From: Melitaea cinxia
Taxonomy: Eukaryota > Arthropoda > Insecta > Lepidoptera > Nymphalidae
Assembly (NCBI RefSeq): GCF_905220565.1
Contig: NC_059397.1
Span: 17,485,001 to 17,549,000 of the forward strand
Length of the DNA stretch: 64,000 bases
Reading direction: 5' to 3'
The notes under the pieces were generated by a model, which was not told the origin of the DNA, made no database searches, and saw only the letters and a list, made by a program, of their open reading frames with translations. Made by a program: the position numbers and the translations under genes. Shown piece by piece: positions 51,201-57,080 of the stretch; the first letter of the stretch is position 1; every line of letters begins with the position of its first letter.

Positions 51201-53167
51201 TGACCGATTCTTATAAAATTTTGTGTGCATATTGGGTAGGTCTGAGATTCGATCAACATCTATTTTCATCCCCCTAAATGTTAAGGGTAGTCCACCGCTA
51301 ATGTTTTTTTTTTCGATAAATTATTTCTTTTTTATTTTATTATGATTTGGCGTTGAAAAATACATATAACCCCAAATTTTCACCCTTCTACCACCAACCC
51401 CTAATTTTAAATAGCGTTTAGCGGCAAGACAACGTTTGCCGAGTCAGCTAGTTATATTATAAAATTCTTTTTTACTGTCAGTTACTAGTTGAAATTTCAT
51501 ATCGAATTTAACAATTGCACGATCAACAATACTAGTTTGGGTTCGAACCGATGACGTCTGAATTTTTTATCGCATTTTATCAACTTTGTGATATTTGCCC
51601 ACTCACTCAAATTCAGCTCAAGGTGACATAAATCATCTAAATATGTATATTCTGATATAATCCGTCAAAAATTTACCTTTACAACTTCACTAATAAATTT
51701 TCTACAGTTAAAGCAAGTTTCGAAGATTTATGGACTGTATCAGCTTGTTAATATCTTACGGTCGGTTGGAACACAGAAAAACCTAATATATTTTATTTTA
51801 CAAAATGATATTAATGATACTTTTGTTTAAAAAAAATTTTACAAAAAAATATGTGACATATATTTAATGAATTAGAATAGATTTTAGCGGGCGCAACGTA
51901 TGGGTGTTTGTCTAAACCTAGTCTTTTAGGAAAATTGAAACTCAATTCGGTAGTCACTTAATTACTACATTTCGATGTATAAAACAAATATTTTTATAAA
52001 TTTTTGAATATAAGAGACAGCATTTGAAGCTTTTAATACGATACGATACTCATCGAAATAAAAAATAACAAAAAAACATGACGAATTTTTTTAAACTGCA
52101 ATTTTCATTTTGATATACGCGCCCTACAACTAACAATAGTTCTTGCCTTACCTGGACCGACATTGGCATTACTTTATAACCTTTACTAAATGATTATTTT
52201 TTTTATATTTTTTTTATCATCTTACTAACAATAACTAACATAGATTAGAAGTAAATATTGTTACTAAAACACTAATACACTGTGGATGTTCACGTCTGAA
52301 ATAAACGCTTATTATTATTATTATTATTATTATTTACTTATTTCCTTATTTTTAGATTAGCACAAGTCGCAAAAATTTTGGTGGCATGTGTGATGATATT
52401 GTCATACGCTCTTATATTCTACGTACCGGTTGATGTGATTTGGAGGAGAATCAAAAATAAAATCCCCGCTAGAAGTCATCGATGGGGATTATCTGGATTG
52501 AGGCTGGCTGGGACACTTTTTACAGGTATTATTTTGGTTAATTTGAATAAATGGTGCCGTAAAAATATCTCCATGTTTACTGCAGATTACACAATTTTCG
52601 AAGTGTCGTTTTCTTCCGTTATAATATTATAGCCTATGTCACTCGGTGTTAACGTAAATAATTGTTTTTTTTTTTTAAGCAGGCCAAAATTTCCATGACA
52701 AATAAATGGATAATAAAATTTTTGTAATATTAGGTAGTGTAAATGGTAGGAAATTTAAGTAAGTTATAATGTCTTTGTCAATAAACAATTATAAGCATTT
52801 GAAAGTACTTTGGATATAATGTGTACAATATTTAAAGTTCTTATCATTTCTTAAAGTTTGAGAATGAACTTTTTCAAAAATTTAAAATTAATTGTTAAGT
52901 TTACTAAAAAATATTCTTTTTTTAACAGTGGGCCTGGCCTGCGCTATCCCAAGATTGGAACTCTTTATGGAATTAGTGGGTGCTGTATGTCTATCTATCA
53001 TGGGTCTCTCGCTCCCAGCCATCGTGGAAACTGTATGGCGATGGGGCAAGGACCTGGGACCCTACAAATGGATCTTATGGAAGAACTGCATTATAGTATT
53101 ATTTTCATTAGTAGCGCTAGTATCCGGAGTAACATTTTCCATTAAAACTATGATTGATAATTTGTGA
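14895..53167 (+). CDS. SLC36/PAT-type amino acid transporter, pathetic-like (9 coding exons)
   Basis: Multi-pass membrane transporter expected to move small neutral amino acids, usually with protons, across plasma or endo-lysosomal membranes (family knowledge). CDS = 14895-14962, 24518-24601, 27224-27374, 39012-39133, 44275-44359, 46802-47043, 49425-49637, 52356-52525, 52929-53167. This totals 1374 nt, 457 residues, a normal length for the family. Every intron is GT-AG and the phases join without a stop. Residues 1-50 form a hydrophilic, acidic cytosolic N-terminus. Residues 58-79 carry the family signature HLLKxSLGSGVLAMPLAFKNAG; His58 aligns with the TM1 histidine that is essential for proton coupling in mammalian PAT1. 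Residues 255-268 read FAMEGIGVVMPIEN, and GCPGVLNTAM and LNLP blocks follow, all typical of insect SLC36 proteins. I did not resolve which insect paralog this is; pathetic/CG1139-like is my best guess. Introns total about 37 kb and are packed with retroelements; none interrupts an exon. Confidence 0.93.
15801..15950 (-). pseudogene. Non-LTR retrotransposon C-terminal relic
   Basis: On the minus strand 49 codons to TGA: RINNMYGEQTTAYLVPRLIN, DLPSKLIESITPINLKN, KLKNYFLDTIVT. The pattern LINDLP...FKxxLKxYLL is usual at the end of CR1/Jockey-type ORFs. The frame is lost just upstream. Confidence 0.45.
16040..16460 (+). mobile_element. Two old SINE-C copies, adjacent
   Basis: A first degenerate copy (TACTGAAGATAACAACCAAA to about 16185) and a second (about 16217-16460) with CCTTACAGAAGATCTAAATA, GCGGAAGGTGGCCAGAGCTC and CGTACGCTTGTTTTCCGAC. 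Confidence 0.55.
16530..16843 (-). mobile_element. SINE-B, near full-length
   Basis: Inverted; a short CATCATCATT tract (the 3' simple repeat) precedes TCAGCCTATTGCAGTCCACT. It ends near CCGCCGTAACCATAGTGGC. Confidence 0.78.
18437..18766 (+). mobile_element. SINE-B, near full-length
   Basis: Head TACTGTGTGGCTACGGTACT, body AAGCCGACCAGTGGCGGGAT, tail GAATTTGTGGAGGCCTATGT and onward to GGCTGAAATGATGATCC. The tail translates REFVEAYVQQWTAIG and stop. Confidence 0.82.
19784..20118 (+). mobile_element. SINE-A, full-length tRNA-derived SINE with 13-bp TSD
   Basis: A 335-bp element between perfect direct repeats TAATAAATTAATT (19771-19783 and 20119-20131). The head has a pol III A box (TGGCGCAACGG) and B box (GGTTCGATCCC), a tRNA-like origin. 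The body reads through CCCCACCGTGCCTCGGAGAG and CGCCAACCCGCATTGGAGC. The 3' tail ends GGCTGAAGCG. Open frames of 72-116 codons crossing it on both strands are accidental. Confidence 0.85.
20428..20750 (-). repeat. Rep-F interspersed repeat, copy 2
   Basis: Inverted: CGTGAAGCAAAACTTTGCAC at the left, GACCACTGAGTGACCACTAG at the right, with (AC)n and AGAAGTATAGTCTTTGACAG inside. It lies in intron 1. Confidence 0.6.
21150..21470. other. GC-rich island of unknown origin
   Basis: About 320 bp of markedly GC-rich sequence (CGGGTGGCGGATAGGGGAGG, GGTTTAACCGCCGCGGTTGG) inside an AT-rich intron. The left flank (about 21057-21150) resembles a SINE-C head. A 90-codon minus-strand open frame has no recognisable domain and is rich in Pro, Arg, Ser and Gln. 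Probably part of a retroelement, unproven. Confidence 0.4.
21890..22400 (+). repeat. Rep-G copy, internally repetitive
   Basis: Several TGTACCGATTTTGATAATTC-like blocks in succession, ending GATGTAATTGAAGTCGGTTT. A further partial copy follows to about 22680. Confidence 0.5.
23200..23310 (+). pseudogene. Shorter relic of the same retroelement C-terminus
   Basis: Open throughout: ELTRRLIVSTGDKKPGEFFS, IFDTSPRRHALFHNYL, stop at 23308-23310. Against the 61261 relic it has an in-frame internal deletion removing the region around KKIGIAIQSGNTAS. It lies in intron 1 and is followed at once by the SINE-B at 23317. Confidence 0.5.
23317..23647 (+). mobile_element. SINE-B, full-length with 14-bp TSD
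   Basis: A 331-bp element between perfect repeats ATTTATAAATACTA at 23303-23316 and 23648-23661. The head reads TGTGTGGCTACGGTACTAAA; the tail reads GTGGAGGCCTATGTCCAGCA and ends near GGCTGTAATGGAG. I cannot assign the head to a tRNA or 5S RNA. It inserted exactly where a retroelement relic meets a Rep-F copy. Confidence 0.8.
23655..23935 (+). repeat. Rep-F interspersed repeat, copy 3
   Basis: ACTAGTGGTCGACCAGTGGT, CAAAGACTATGCTTCTATAA and CTCCCTCCGTCCACACAATT. Its left end overlaps the downstream TSD of the SINE-B at 23317. Confidence 0.6.
24518..24601 (+). CDS. Transporter exon 2 (cytosolic N-terminus)
   Basis: It follows a TTTCCAG acceptor and ends before GTAAGT. It encodes residues 23-50, hydrophilic and rich in Asp/Glu/Pro (SREDLDPYVPADHRPLE). 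Phase 2 enters and phase 2 leaves. Confidence 0.88.
24752..25132 (+). pseudogene. Non-LTR retrotransposon C-terminal relic
   Basis: 126 codons with a single stop (TGA at 24833, expected Trp): RLQNLCIRFTFGLRKYDHVS, FRRNTHILSLLYCVLFHP, LRSSSNLTLKTPSHTTSF, SVKAVQLWNSLPLYRKR. The AVQLWNSLP motif is typical of Jockey/CR1-like C-termini. It begins 150 bp after transporter exon 2 in the same orientation. Confidence 0.6.
25489..26130 (+). pseudogene. Reverse transcriptase core relic (FADD to thumb)
   Basis: It starts at an intact FADDINIYKTI motif and continues SDLLRLSTYCELNKLDLNLS and the KYVILGVNDDSRLLF block. After several frameshifts and stops it resumes as FLSFCVIV/CYRLKLPNSSKIYLNQ and INLIVPLKSVRHYTP. 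It lies downstream of a different C-terminal relic (24752-25132), so the two belong to separate insertions. Confidence 0.55.
26866..27139 (-). mobile_element. SINE-B with internal deletions
   Basis: Begins CATCATCATCATTTCAGCCA and ends GCCGTAGTCACACAGC. The stretch between CTTTGTC and AGCAGGTGGATGG, present in other copies, is missing. It ends only about 85 bp before transporter exon 3. Confidence 0.72.
27224..27374 (+). CDS. Transporter exon 3 (TM1-TM2 signature)
   Basis: The acceptor is TTTTTTTAG and the donor GTAAGT. Residues 51-101 contain the diagnostic first transmembrane region with His58 and the GSGVLAMPLAFKNAG loop, then a second hydrophobic stretch ending HVIHVL. It exits in phase 0. 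Confidence 0.94.
27638..27661. promoter_or_regulatory. Paired CRE-like palindromes in intron 3
   Basis: GTGACGTCA, a 6-bp spacer GCGACA and TGACGTCAC: two copies of the octamer TGACGTCA (27639-27646, 27653-27660), the consensus for CREB/ATF-type bZIP factors. They lie 264 bp after exon 3. Binding is not shown, and the segment might belong to an unrecognised repeat. Confidence 0.3.
29595..32654 (+). mobile_element. RTE-type non-LTR retrotransposon with 14-bp TSD
   Basis: A LINE insertion inside intron 3 of the transporter gene, same orientation as the gene. It is flanked by perfect direct repeats TATACTAACCTATA at 29581-29594 and 32655-32668. It has only 26 bp before the first GTG of the open frame, one ORF (29621-32548), a 106-bp 3' UTR and a terminal (TTTTA)-like simple repeat from about 32628. 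Length is about 3.06 kb, close to the usual 3.2-3.3 kb of RTE elements, so it is full length or only slightly 5'-truncated. Perfect TSD and an uninterrupted frame indicate a recent insertion. Confidence 0.85.
29621..32548 (+). CDS. LINE endonuclease-reverse transcriptase (RTE-like), FADN active site
   Basis: A 975-codon open frame encoding the two enzymes of target-primed retrotransposition. The N-terminal APE-like endonuclease (about 20-270) keeps Asn28, Glu57 (ISEVR), Asp167 and Asn169 (MGDFNGQIG) and Asp260-His261 (SDHR). The reverse transcriptase (about 470-760) has PGSD, HKKGDKGDIGNYRPISL, Asp611 in motif A (FVDFNKAFD) and the RQGDP motif (668-672). Motif C reads F708-A-D-N711 instead of FADD, so one metal-binding aspartate is replaced. 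The C-terminus has the WRWTGHM, RGRQAKRWEDDFKKIAG and LAKDRNTWKSLEEAF blocks seen in insect proteins annotated as craniofacial development protein 2-like. The frame has no ATG before codon 35, inside the endonuclease; the true start may be non-AUG or lost by 5' truncation. A 277-codon antisense frame at 31435-32268 is a shadow. Confidence 0.88.
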   Translation: MGENDHDPLKIKNYRKKKYNDIYIATLNCRSLGTMEKLQELELALDEIKWDIIGISEVRRFGERIEDHGKYVLHHIGETPGLYGVGFMVKRDLAKNILELRGISERIALLNIQLPVDGEEEQLWSIIQAYSPTESNRREDITRIEKFYEDLQSTAANASKNIIVMGDFNGQIGKQKSGEEYIIGNHGFGNRSKNGSRLVSFAIENKLSILNSFYKKKPSKKWTWISPNGQYKNEIDYVLSNNAKVFKDLSIISNLNFNSDHRMVRAKLSSTHVKRARKFSNTMKAIECTGSTDLLLNNLKISLHDGEKECISTQEKYNRFLKQLKTETKKVNMISKTAISFKSKQLLQERKELIQQGKSTNINRQKIAEISKKISEQLRKERKAKRLATFRKYIEKTGGIKKAIKEMNYKKDWIPNMKNKNSVKTSKRPEILGIATEYYKNLYQSHKWEHVIKENNLINKEEIKPILKEETIKSIQTQKLDKAPGSDLVTNELLKTTLPAITPRLTDLFNEILETETIPEDWTKSTIVLLHKKGDKGDIGNYRPISLMSNVYKIFSKIILNRITTTLDENQPKEQAGFRSKFSTIDHIHTLRQILQKYREYNKTYYIGFVDFNKAFDTLEHEYIWDALKRQGVEAKYIRIIKNVYTASTAQIKLESKGKEFPIKRGVRQGDPISPKLFSAVLEMIFRNLNWTKKGLNINGENLNHLRFADNLILFSEDAETLGLMLQQLSDESAKAGLTMNLTKTKIMTNAQQTLNNEQITVNNEKIEYVNEYIYLGQLISTDDCMNREIERRIINAWKRFWSLKEIMKDKDMPMKGKKKVYEICIMPCLLYGCQTWALTELQESKLKVCQNSMERSILGIKKGDRVKLQEIKKKTKFKNVNTVYRQLKWRWTGHMLRESKEKWTKLVTEWYPRDSKRNRGRQAKRWEDDFKKIAGPLWSRLAKDRNTWKSLEEAFVDRQAVPHKHPVADHSNTS
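33214..33281. repeat. (TA)n microsatellite, about 34 units
   Basis: Uninterrupted alternating TA, adjoining a SINE-C fragment. It is the longest simple repeat in the window. Confidence 0.95.
33286..33374 (-). mobile_element. SINE-C fragment
   Basis: Plus-strand CGCCTGCAACACCAGAAGCA to GAGCTCTAGTCATCTTACTC is the inverted 3' half of SINE-C. It abuts the long (TA)n tract at 33214-33281. Confidence 0.6.
33850..34022 (-). mobile_element. tRNA-headed SINE with a different 3' body
   Basis: The right end has the same tRNA-like head as SINE-A (plus-strand GGGAATCGAACCCGCGACTG, GCCAGCGCAACAG). The left part is unrelated to SINE-A (ACGGCCTCCAGTAGGATTTT, CCTGTGTCGGGGGTACGG) and lacks the GGCTGAAG tail. 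It is probably a sister family made from the same head. Confidence 0.55.
34122..34375 (+). mobile_element. SINE-D, tRNA-derived, complete-looking
   Basis: Head GACTAGCCCGTTGGCGCAGT with a B box GGTTTCGATTCCC, then GGTGTAATATTTGTATTTAT. The 3' part is ACATAAGCATTAAGTTGCTT, CAGACGACCGTGTG and AAAGATATTTATTTATAT. It is SINE-like, but no clear TSD was seen. Confidence 0.6.
34440..34550 (-). mobile_element. SINE-B, heavily deleted
   Basis: GCAGTCCACTGCTGGACATA tail joined through a short spacer to GTCGCCTCTTACGACACCCA near the head; the middle is missing. Confidence 0.6.
35790..35822. repeat. (GT)n microsatellite
   Basis: About 14 GT units. The sequence from here to about 35990 is an inverted partner of 590-760 (GCAGAAGTAAAACTTCTG-type hairpin and the CTCATTCTCTCCTATA block), a further dispersed repeat. 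Confidence 0.85.
36190..36520 (-). mobile_element. SINE-B, near full-length with 9-bp TSD
   Basis: Inverted copy bounded by AGTTTTATA at 36181-36189 and 36521-36529. The tail is at the left (CAGTCCACTGCTGGACATAG), the head at the right (GTACCGTAGCCACACAG). A 68-codon open frame inside it is accidental. Confidence 0.8.
37418..37496. repeat. Two-copy tandem of about 38 bp
   Basis: GTTGCTAACTTCTTGTTCAT...TAGCTAACTTCCC then GTTGCTAACTTCTTTTTCGT...TAGCTAACTTCAG. In intron 3; function unknown. Confidence 0.6.
39012..39133 (+). CDS. Transporter exon 4 (cytosolic loop)
   Basis: The acceptor is TTACAG and the donor GTAAGA. It encodes VKTSQQLCVEIKKPCLGYAD and onward to PVRKYAPYA, the loop that in insect family members follows TM2 (family pattern LCRRTKxPxLSYAET). 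Enters in phase 0, leaves in phase 2. Confidence 0.92.
39176..39595 (+). mobile_element. SINE-D relic interrupted by SINE-A
   Basis: A decayed head (TACTAGCGTGATGAATCAGT, TTCAATTCTCCCTCTGGGTG), the SINE-A insertion at 39274-39376, then the SINE-D end (ACACAAGCATTAAGTAGCTC, AAGACGACCGCGTG). It begins about 40 bp after transporter exon 4. Confidence 0.5.
39274..39376 (-). mobile_element. SINE-A, 5'-truncated, inserted in SINE-D
   Basis: Only the last 100 bp of SINE-A, from GCGGATA to the GGCTGAAGCG tail. The repeat ATAAGTCTATTT at 39262-39273 recurs at 39374-39385 and slightly overlaps the SINE end. It interrupts a SINE-D relic. Confidence 0.75.
39869..40014 (+). mobile_element. SINE-C, short 5'-truncated copy
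   Basis: From TTCCTGGGGGGATTGGGGAT to a poly(A) tail. It lies about 190 bp before the 40203 copy in the same orientation. Confidence 0.75.
40203..40398 (+). mobile_element. SINE-C, 5'-truncated
   Basis: From ACTGTTTTCAAGCAGTATTG to CTAATGACATAAAAAAAA; nearly identical to the 2116 copy where they overlap. Confidence 0.78.
41161..42236 (+). repeat. Four-copy tandem array, about 283-bp unit
   Basis: Units start with CACGAAATCTCCGAAACTAT at 41161, 41446, 41729 and 42011 (spacings 285, 283, 282); the last is cut off near 42236. Each unit holds GACCCCTAAGGGGGTAAAA, GACTTGAAATTTAAAATGTA and CCAAATAATGTATCTTTAG. Flanks on both sides carry a similar motif (TATATATAAACGCGAAAGGTC left, TATATATAAAAGAGAAAGGT right). 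It lies in intron 4 of the transporter. Confidence 0.8.
43200..43523 (-). mobile_element. SINE-B, near full-length with 9-bp TSD
   Basis: Inverted copy between GATGTTACA at 43191-43199 and 43524-43532. It carries the tail, the GGGCAGGCGGGCTGGTGACC body and the head GCCGTAACCACACA. Confidence 0.8.
43791..44197 (+). repeat. Rep-G, MITE-like repeat with short terminal inverted repeats
   Basis: Starts AACCGACTTCAAAAAAGGAG; the right end (TTAAAGTGGGTT) is a diverged reverse complement of the left AACCGACTTCAA. Better ends are seen at 22381-22400 and 56345-56633. It contains GGGAAACCAGGATCTGATGA and CGTTGTATTACTTGTCGAT. It ends about 75 bp before transporter exon 5. Confidence 0.55.
44275..44359 (+). 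CDS. Transporter exon 5 (TM3)
   Basis: The acceptor is TTTTTCACAG and the donor GTGAGT. It encodes RELADWALAVTHLGACCVYI and VVVAESFKQ, a hydrophobic helix with the family's GAxCVYIVxVAxSF motif. It exits in phase 0. Confidence 0.92.
44642..44702. repeat. Three-copy 19-bp tandem repeat
   Basis: TATATATACTATACTTTAT repeated three times, in intron 5. Confidence 0.85.
44822..45140 (-). mobile_element. SINE-A, near full-length
   Basis: The same family as the 19784 copy, inverted, with A and B boxes at its right end and the GGCTGAAGCG tail at its left. The flanking repeat TTAAGTGAT occurs at 44813-44821 and 45141-45149. Confidence 0.82.
46802..47043 (+). CDS. Transporter exon 6 (TM4-TM6)
   Basis: The acceptor is TTTCTGTTTCAG and the donor GTAACC. 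It encodes residues 171-250 plus two bases of codon 251. Hydrophobic stretches include CALTLVILIPL and FVWLTSICISIYYCL; the KLKYLVPFSALAN block is typical of the family. An overlapping frame-shifted open frame from 46828 is a shadow. Confidence 0.92.
47318..47535 (-). mobile_element. SINE-A, internally deleted and decayed
   Basis: Tail, a deletion of the segment after TTTGAGATGAGTAACGATCA, then GATAACAACCGG and a decayed head around GGAATCGAAATCGCGACCG. It lies in intron 6 of the transporter. Confidence 0.6.
49425..49637 (+). CDS. Transporter exon 7 (FAMEGIGVVMPIEN core)
   Basis: The acceptor is TAATTTTAG and the donor GTGAGT. It encodes the best conserved block of the family: FAMEGIGVVMPIEN (255-268), FLGCPGVLNTAM, a hydrophobic helix with GFSGYLNFGD, and GSLTLNLP. 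This exon alone identifies the gene as SLC36-type. Confidence 0.95.
49736..50014 (-). repeat. Rep-F interspersed repeat, copy 4
   Basis: Inverted: ATAATACGTGAAGCAAAAAC to GGGGCGACCACTAGTAATTA. It begins about 100 bp after transporter exon 7. Confidence 0.6.
50064..50366 (-). mobile_element. SINE-A, 5'-truncated
   Basis: Inverted copy with tail, body and B box (GGGGATCGAACCCGC on the plus strand). It breaks off inside the head near CGCCAGCGCAACAG, so the A box is lost. Confidence 0.78.
50648..50864 (+). mobile_element. SINE-C, 5'-truncated
   Basis: From TTTACAGAAGACCACAGCTA to GACTAGTGATATAAAAAAAA, almost identical to the 2116 and 40203 copies, so young. Confidence 0.78.
51144..51456 (+). 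repeat. Rep-E interspersed repeat, copy 2
   Basis: The same order of blocks as the 7583 copy, in intron 7 of the transporter. It has an extra 24-bp segment (GGGTAGGTCTGAGATTCGAT) after TGTGTGCATAT. Confidence 0.65.
52290..52337 (+). repeat. Retroposon 3' tail with (ATT)n
   Basis: GTCTGAAATAAACGCTT followed by about eight ATT units. It looks like the end of a retroposed element (AATAAA then simple repeat). A similar end, AAATAAAAACTATTT plus (ATT)n, is at 38501-38535. Confidence 0.5.
52356..52525 (+). CDS. Transporter exon 8
   Basis: The acceptor is TTATTTTTAG and the donor GTATTA. It encodes ILAQVAKILVACVMILSYAL and onward to FYVPVDVIW, a membrane helix and the family's FYVPxxIxW motif. It leaves in phase 1. 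Its acceptor lies about 21 bp after an (ATT)n-tailed retroposon. Confidence 0.92.
52929..53167 (+). CDS. Transporter last coding exon
   Basis: The acceptor is TTTTTTAACAG. It encodes residues 379-457 with helices around MELVGAVCLSIMGLSLPAIV and IIVLFSLVALVSGVTFSI, ending IDNL and TGA at 53165-53167. A longer overlapping frame-shifted open frame from 52858 is a shadow. Confidence 0.93.
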
Positions 53168-53233
53168 TACTTATAATTTATAAATTTGTAAATAGATTTT
53201 AATTTTATTACATTAAGTATGTTTTAGTTGTAT

Positions 53234-53239
53234 AATAAA
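53234..53239 (+). other. Poly(A) signal of the transporter gene
   Basis: AATAAA lies 67 bases after the stop codon in an AT-rich 3' UTR and is followed by a T-rich stretch. It marks the probable end of the transcript. Confidence 0.7.
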
Positions 53240-53550
53240 TGTTCTACTTACTCTTATTTATTTTCATTTTTTTTTTACAAAAAAAAAATATTTATATTCA
53301 TACTAACTTTTAGATACATTTTATTTTCGTAAAAGTGAGATTTTAAAATTGTCGTATTAATGTTTTCTTCGTGGCCTTTATACGTACGTAACAAGTTTTG
53401 ACAGTTTCACAAGGAAGGCGTCTACAATGTTTTAGCTTTTAAGAGTTTTTCGTTGTGTGAAATTATATTTATTATATTTTATTTGTTACTTACTTTTGAA
53501 GTATATGTCTGTACTATAAAACATAATCATAATCACATTCCTTTATTACT

Positions 53551-53798
53551 TCAGCCTATCGCAGTCCACTGCTGGATATAGGCCTCCACAAGCTTGAAGT
53601 CATATGTTTTACCCATAGTCACCACGGCGGGTTGGCGAGCGCAGAGCTGGCTTTGTCGCACCGAAGACGCTACTGCTCGTCTTCGACCTGTGTATTTCAA
53701 AGCCAGCAATTGGATGGTTATCCTGCCATCGGTCGACTTTTTAAGTTCCAAGGGGAAGAGAGGGGGTGACTATATTATTTACCGCCCTAGCCACAACA
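53551..53798 (-). mobile_element. SINE-B with internal deletions
   Basis: TTCAGCCTATCGCAGTCCAC to CGCCCTAGCCACA, with a deletion between AAGTTCCAAGG and GGAAGAGAGGGG. It lies 300 bp downstream of the transporter poly(A) signal. Confidence 0.72.
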
Positions 53799-55374
53799 CA
53801 TTCCCTTATAGATAAAAACAATTGCCTGGGTGTAGGATCTCATTTCCTTTTCTAATTGATATGCTACCGTTTAGTAAAAATGGCCATCGGATGATAAGGT
53901 GAGTTAAATTTTAAGAATTTCCTGCTAAAACTGTCCAGTAAACCACTATCAGAAACTTCGATCCGACAACCAACATCCTGTTTCTACTAGCGACAGGCAC
54001 TCTATTTGTATTTTTCCAATACAAGAAAACTTTCTGACATGTATAGCTTAAAGATAACAAACATCGTCTTTATAGTTCACTAGAAATGTTTTAAAATTTT
54101 GACAGAAATTCTAAAAAAAACAATAATTATTAGTTTAATTTGATAATAAAATCAAATGCAACAGCCAGTTCTGTGATCGATACGACAAGGAGTCACAATG
54201 TATTACAATTTACGTAGCACAACTATATATATACACATATGTATACATACTAGCTGACCCAGCAAACGTTGTTTTGCCATATATATTATTAACCTCCTTA
54301 ATCCCCCCCCCCCAGTTGTAACTTAGGGTGTATGAAAATATAAAAATCGGTCCAGCCGTTTCGAAGGAGCTTGACAACAAACAACGCGACACAGAATTTC
54401 ATATATTATACATATGATATACATCAGCATGCGTGTAATAACAATACCTATAAATTAACACAAACATACAAAGCTTGATTATAGGTCATAAATCGTAGTA
54501 ACAATCAAGTAATTTAATAGTGATGTGTGATGACGTTGATTTTACTAGCGTTATGAGATGTTTAAATACCAAGGGATACAGTTATATTCTATTTACTGGA
54601 TTTATCTTTTTATACGTGTTTATAGTACAAAGTACAACTATGCTTCAAGCTTGTAAATATCACAATACTTAGCCAAAGTAAACCTGACTATTTCACTTCG
54701 CACTTTTGATAATGAATTGGTGAATTTTGATAATACGGAATAAACGTCGGTACACAAGTGTAGGACCAATGTGTTGATAAGCGGTTACCGTAGTATTCAA
54801 CACCAGAAACATGACCATGATCTAATGATGAGAATGATACTCGAAAAATATAAACTACAAGACTTTCAACTTAATTTAATCCCTTTCCATAGTTCCTACC
54901 ATTTCGTAATATCAAGAATGTTAAATTTAGTAGTATTTTGACAATAGAGGGACAAACTAGGAAATATCAGAACAAGGTACAGATAAATGGATAAAGTTGG
55001 AGATGAGCTACCGAGAATTTTCAAATGTTTATACATAAGTATAATAGTTTGATAACGACGTGACTAGTTTTTACCAGTTAATTGTTCATTAAAAGCATAC
55101 AACTTGTTTTGTTCGTGTTTTCGTTTTTTAACTAACAGTAAAAAAAGGACGAGGTTCTATATTCGACTGTATTTTTTACATACATTATCATTACGTCAAT
55201 AGATCATAAGCAATACTAAAAAAAAACTGTAAAACTAAAACTAAATTGTCTTGAGCTGGACTTACATCTTATACTTAGTATTAGTGTTGGACCGTCTCTG
55301 AAGTTTTGTTCAATGCCACTTCATGAAATCCTCAAAGCTTAAATAAATAATTATGCTTAAATATTGACGTCCCT

Positions 55375-55705
55375 CGATTCAGCTTGTAATATCCCACTGC
55401 TACGCGTCCCACTGCTGGTATGGAGGCGAAAGATTGGAGCTTAATCGATCATACTACTCCATTGAGGGTTAGTGGATGTATTTTCTACTATGAGTAATAA
55501 CAACTATCAAGTGTATATGATAACAACCGGAACCGACAATTTAACGTACTCCAGAGGAATTGTGGAGAGATCAAAAAGAATAAACACCCAAACTGAAAAC
55601 AAATATTTGTACCAATAGAAATATACATCTTGAGCTGGAATCGAACCCGCAAATCGGCAGTCTTAAGCCTTAATTAAGCCGTGCCACTACACCAAAACGG
55701 TTTTC
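55375..55705 (-). mobile_element. SINE-A, old diverged copy
   Basis: AGCTTGTAATATCCCACTGC through GATAACAACCGGAACCGAC to a B-box relic TGGAATCGAACCCGC. The tail segment is partly duplicated (CCCACTGCTACGCGTCCCAC). Confidence 0.6.
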
Positions 55706-56344
55706 ATTGACGTCTACTCCCTCACAAAGAGAGAATTAATATCATTCAAACATGTCACCGACACAATATGTCTGCGATGAAATAACTTTGTTTCGAAGTC
55801 AAACTCCTTCACTAAGGACAAAGCTTAGACTCGAGATATATAACGCCTGCGCTTGCCACACGCGTGTATCAAATTATGAACTAGACATGCCCACGCCTAC
55901 GTGATACAAATATAAAGAGCTCGTTTCGGAGTAATTGCAACGCTTAGATTAATAAATGCGTTTGTTCTCAAAGAAATAAAAAACTGATTTCAATTATATT
56001 GAAGAAAATGAAATGAGAACATTATCGACATAGTCAGTCAATAATCGTAAACAGGCAATATTTGGCGTAACTTAAAAACTACTCGTCATATCTCGTTCAA
56101 ATTTATATGAAGTCACTTAACAAGCACCAGCTATTGAATATTAATCGATATTATCAAAATCGATAAACGCAGTAAAAATTTATGAGGTAAAGAACACACA
56201 CAAAAATACAGTCGATTTGAGAACCTCCCACTTTTTTTTAAGTCTTCACGAAGGCATATTACCAACGATACTCATCAAAATATCACAATGACCTTCGAAA
56301 CCAGAGAAATATGTCAAGTGTTGTTCTTTATTTCAGCGTTTATT

Positions 56345-56633
56345 AACCGATTTCAAAAAAGGAGGAGGTACCTCAATGCGACCGTATCTATATATATATA
56401 ATTTATGTGTTCGAGGATAACTTCGTCGCTTATAAACCGATTTTGCTGATTCTTTCTTTGTTGGAAAGGAGATATTCCATGGTGGTACCATGTTAAGGAA
56501 ACCAAAATCTGATAATGGCATTCCCGAGAAATCGAGGGGAATCTTGGAAAGTCACAGTGACGACTAGGGCGTTTGTTAATTTTTTTCATCTTCTTACGTT
56601 GTATTACTTGTCGATGCACTTAATTGAAGTCGT
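56345..56633 (+). repeat. Rep-G copy
   Basis: AACCGATTTCAAAAAAGGAG at the left and TTGAAGTCGTTTTT at the right; internally shortened relative to the 43791 copy. An adjacent inverted partial copy lies at about 56040-56230. Confidence 0.55.
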
Positions 56634-57080
56634 TTTTTTTTTCGTTTGCTAGCAAGCACAATTATTCCTAACAACAGCTAAGTTCTGCTTGATCACGGCA
56701 TAACGCTTAATCATATACCTCACAGGAAGCAGTCACGAAGCCGTGACGTTAAGACCTTCAAATTTAGCGATTCACTTCCAAACATATTCATATAATTACA
56801 GCACCAAGCACGCGTGTGTGTAGGATAATATATCGTATGTCCCATAATTGATAGTTTATATAGAGAAACTAAATTCAATTTTAATGTTTATGGACTTTTA
56901 ACCAGTAATGATATTCTTTAAACCACAGGATGGCAAAAACATACGCTTCGTCGTTGATTGTATATCGTAGACTGTGGAGACATGTGTGTACCGAGAATTT
57001 TGTAAAGGTGGGGCAAAAAAATGTAAAACTTGATGAGTATTAGAAAATAAAAATTATTTCTATTTACTACAACTCTTCAG

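Larger units (their letters stand above)
49638..52928 (+). other. Transporter introns 7 and 8
   Basis: Intron 7 is 49638-52355 and carries Rep-F, SINE-A, a Rep-G scrap (50430-50650), SINE-C, Rep-E and the (ATT)n-tailed element. Intron 8 is 52526-52928 and holds only AT-rich sequence. Confidence 0.75.
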
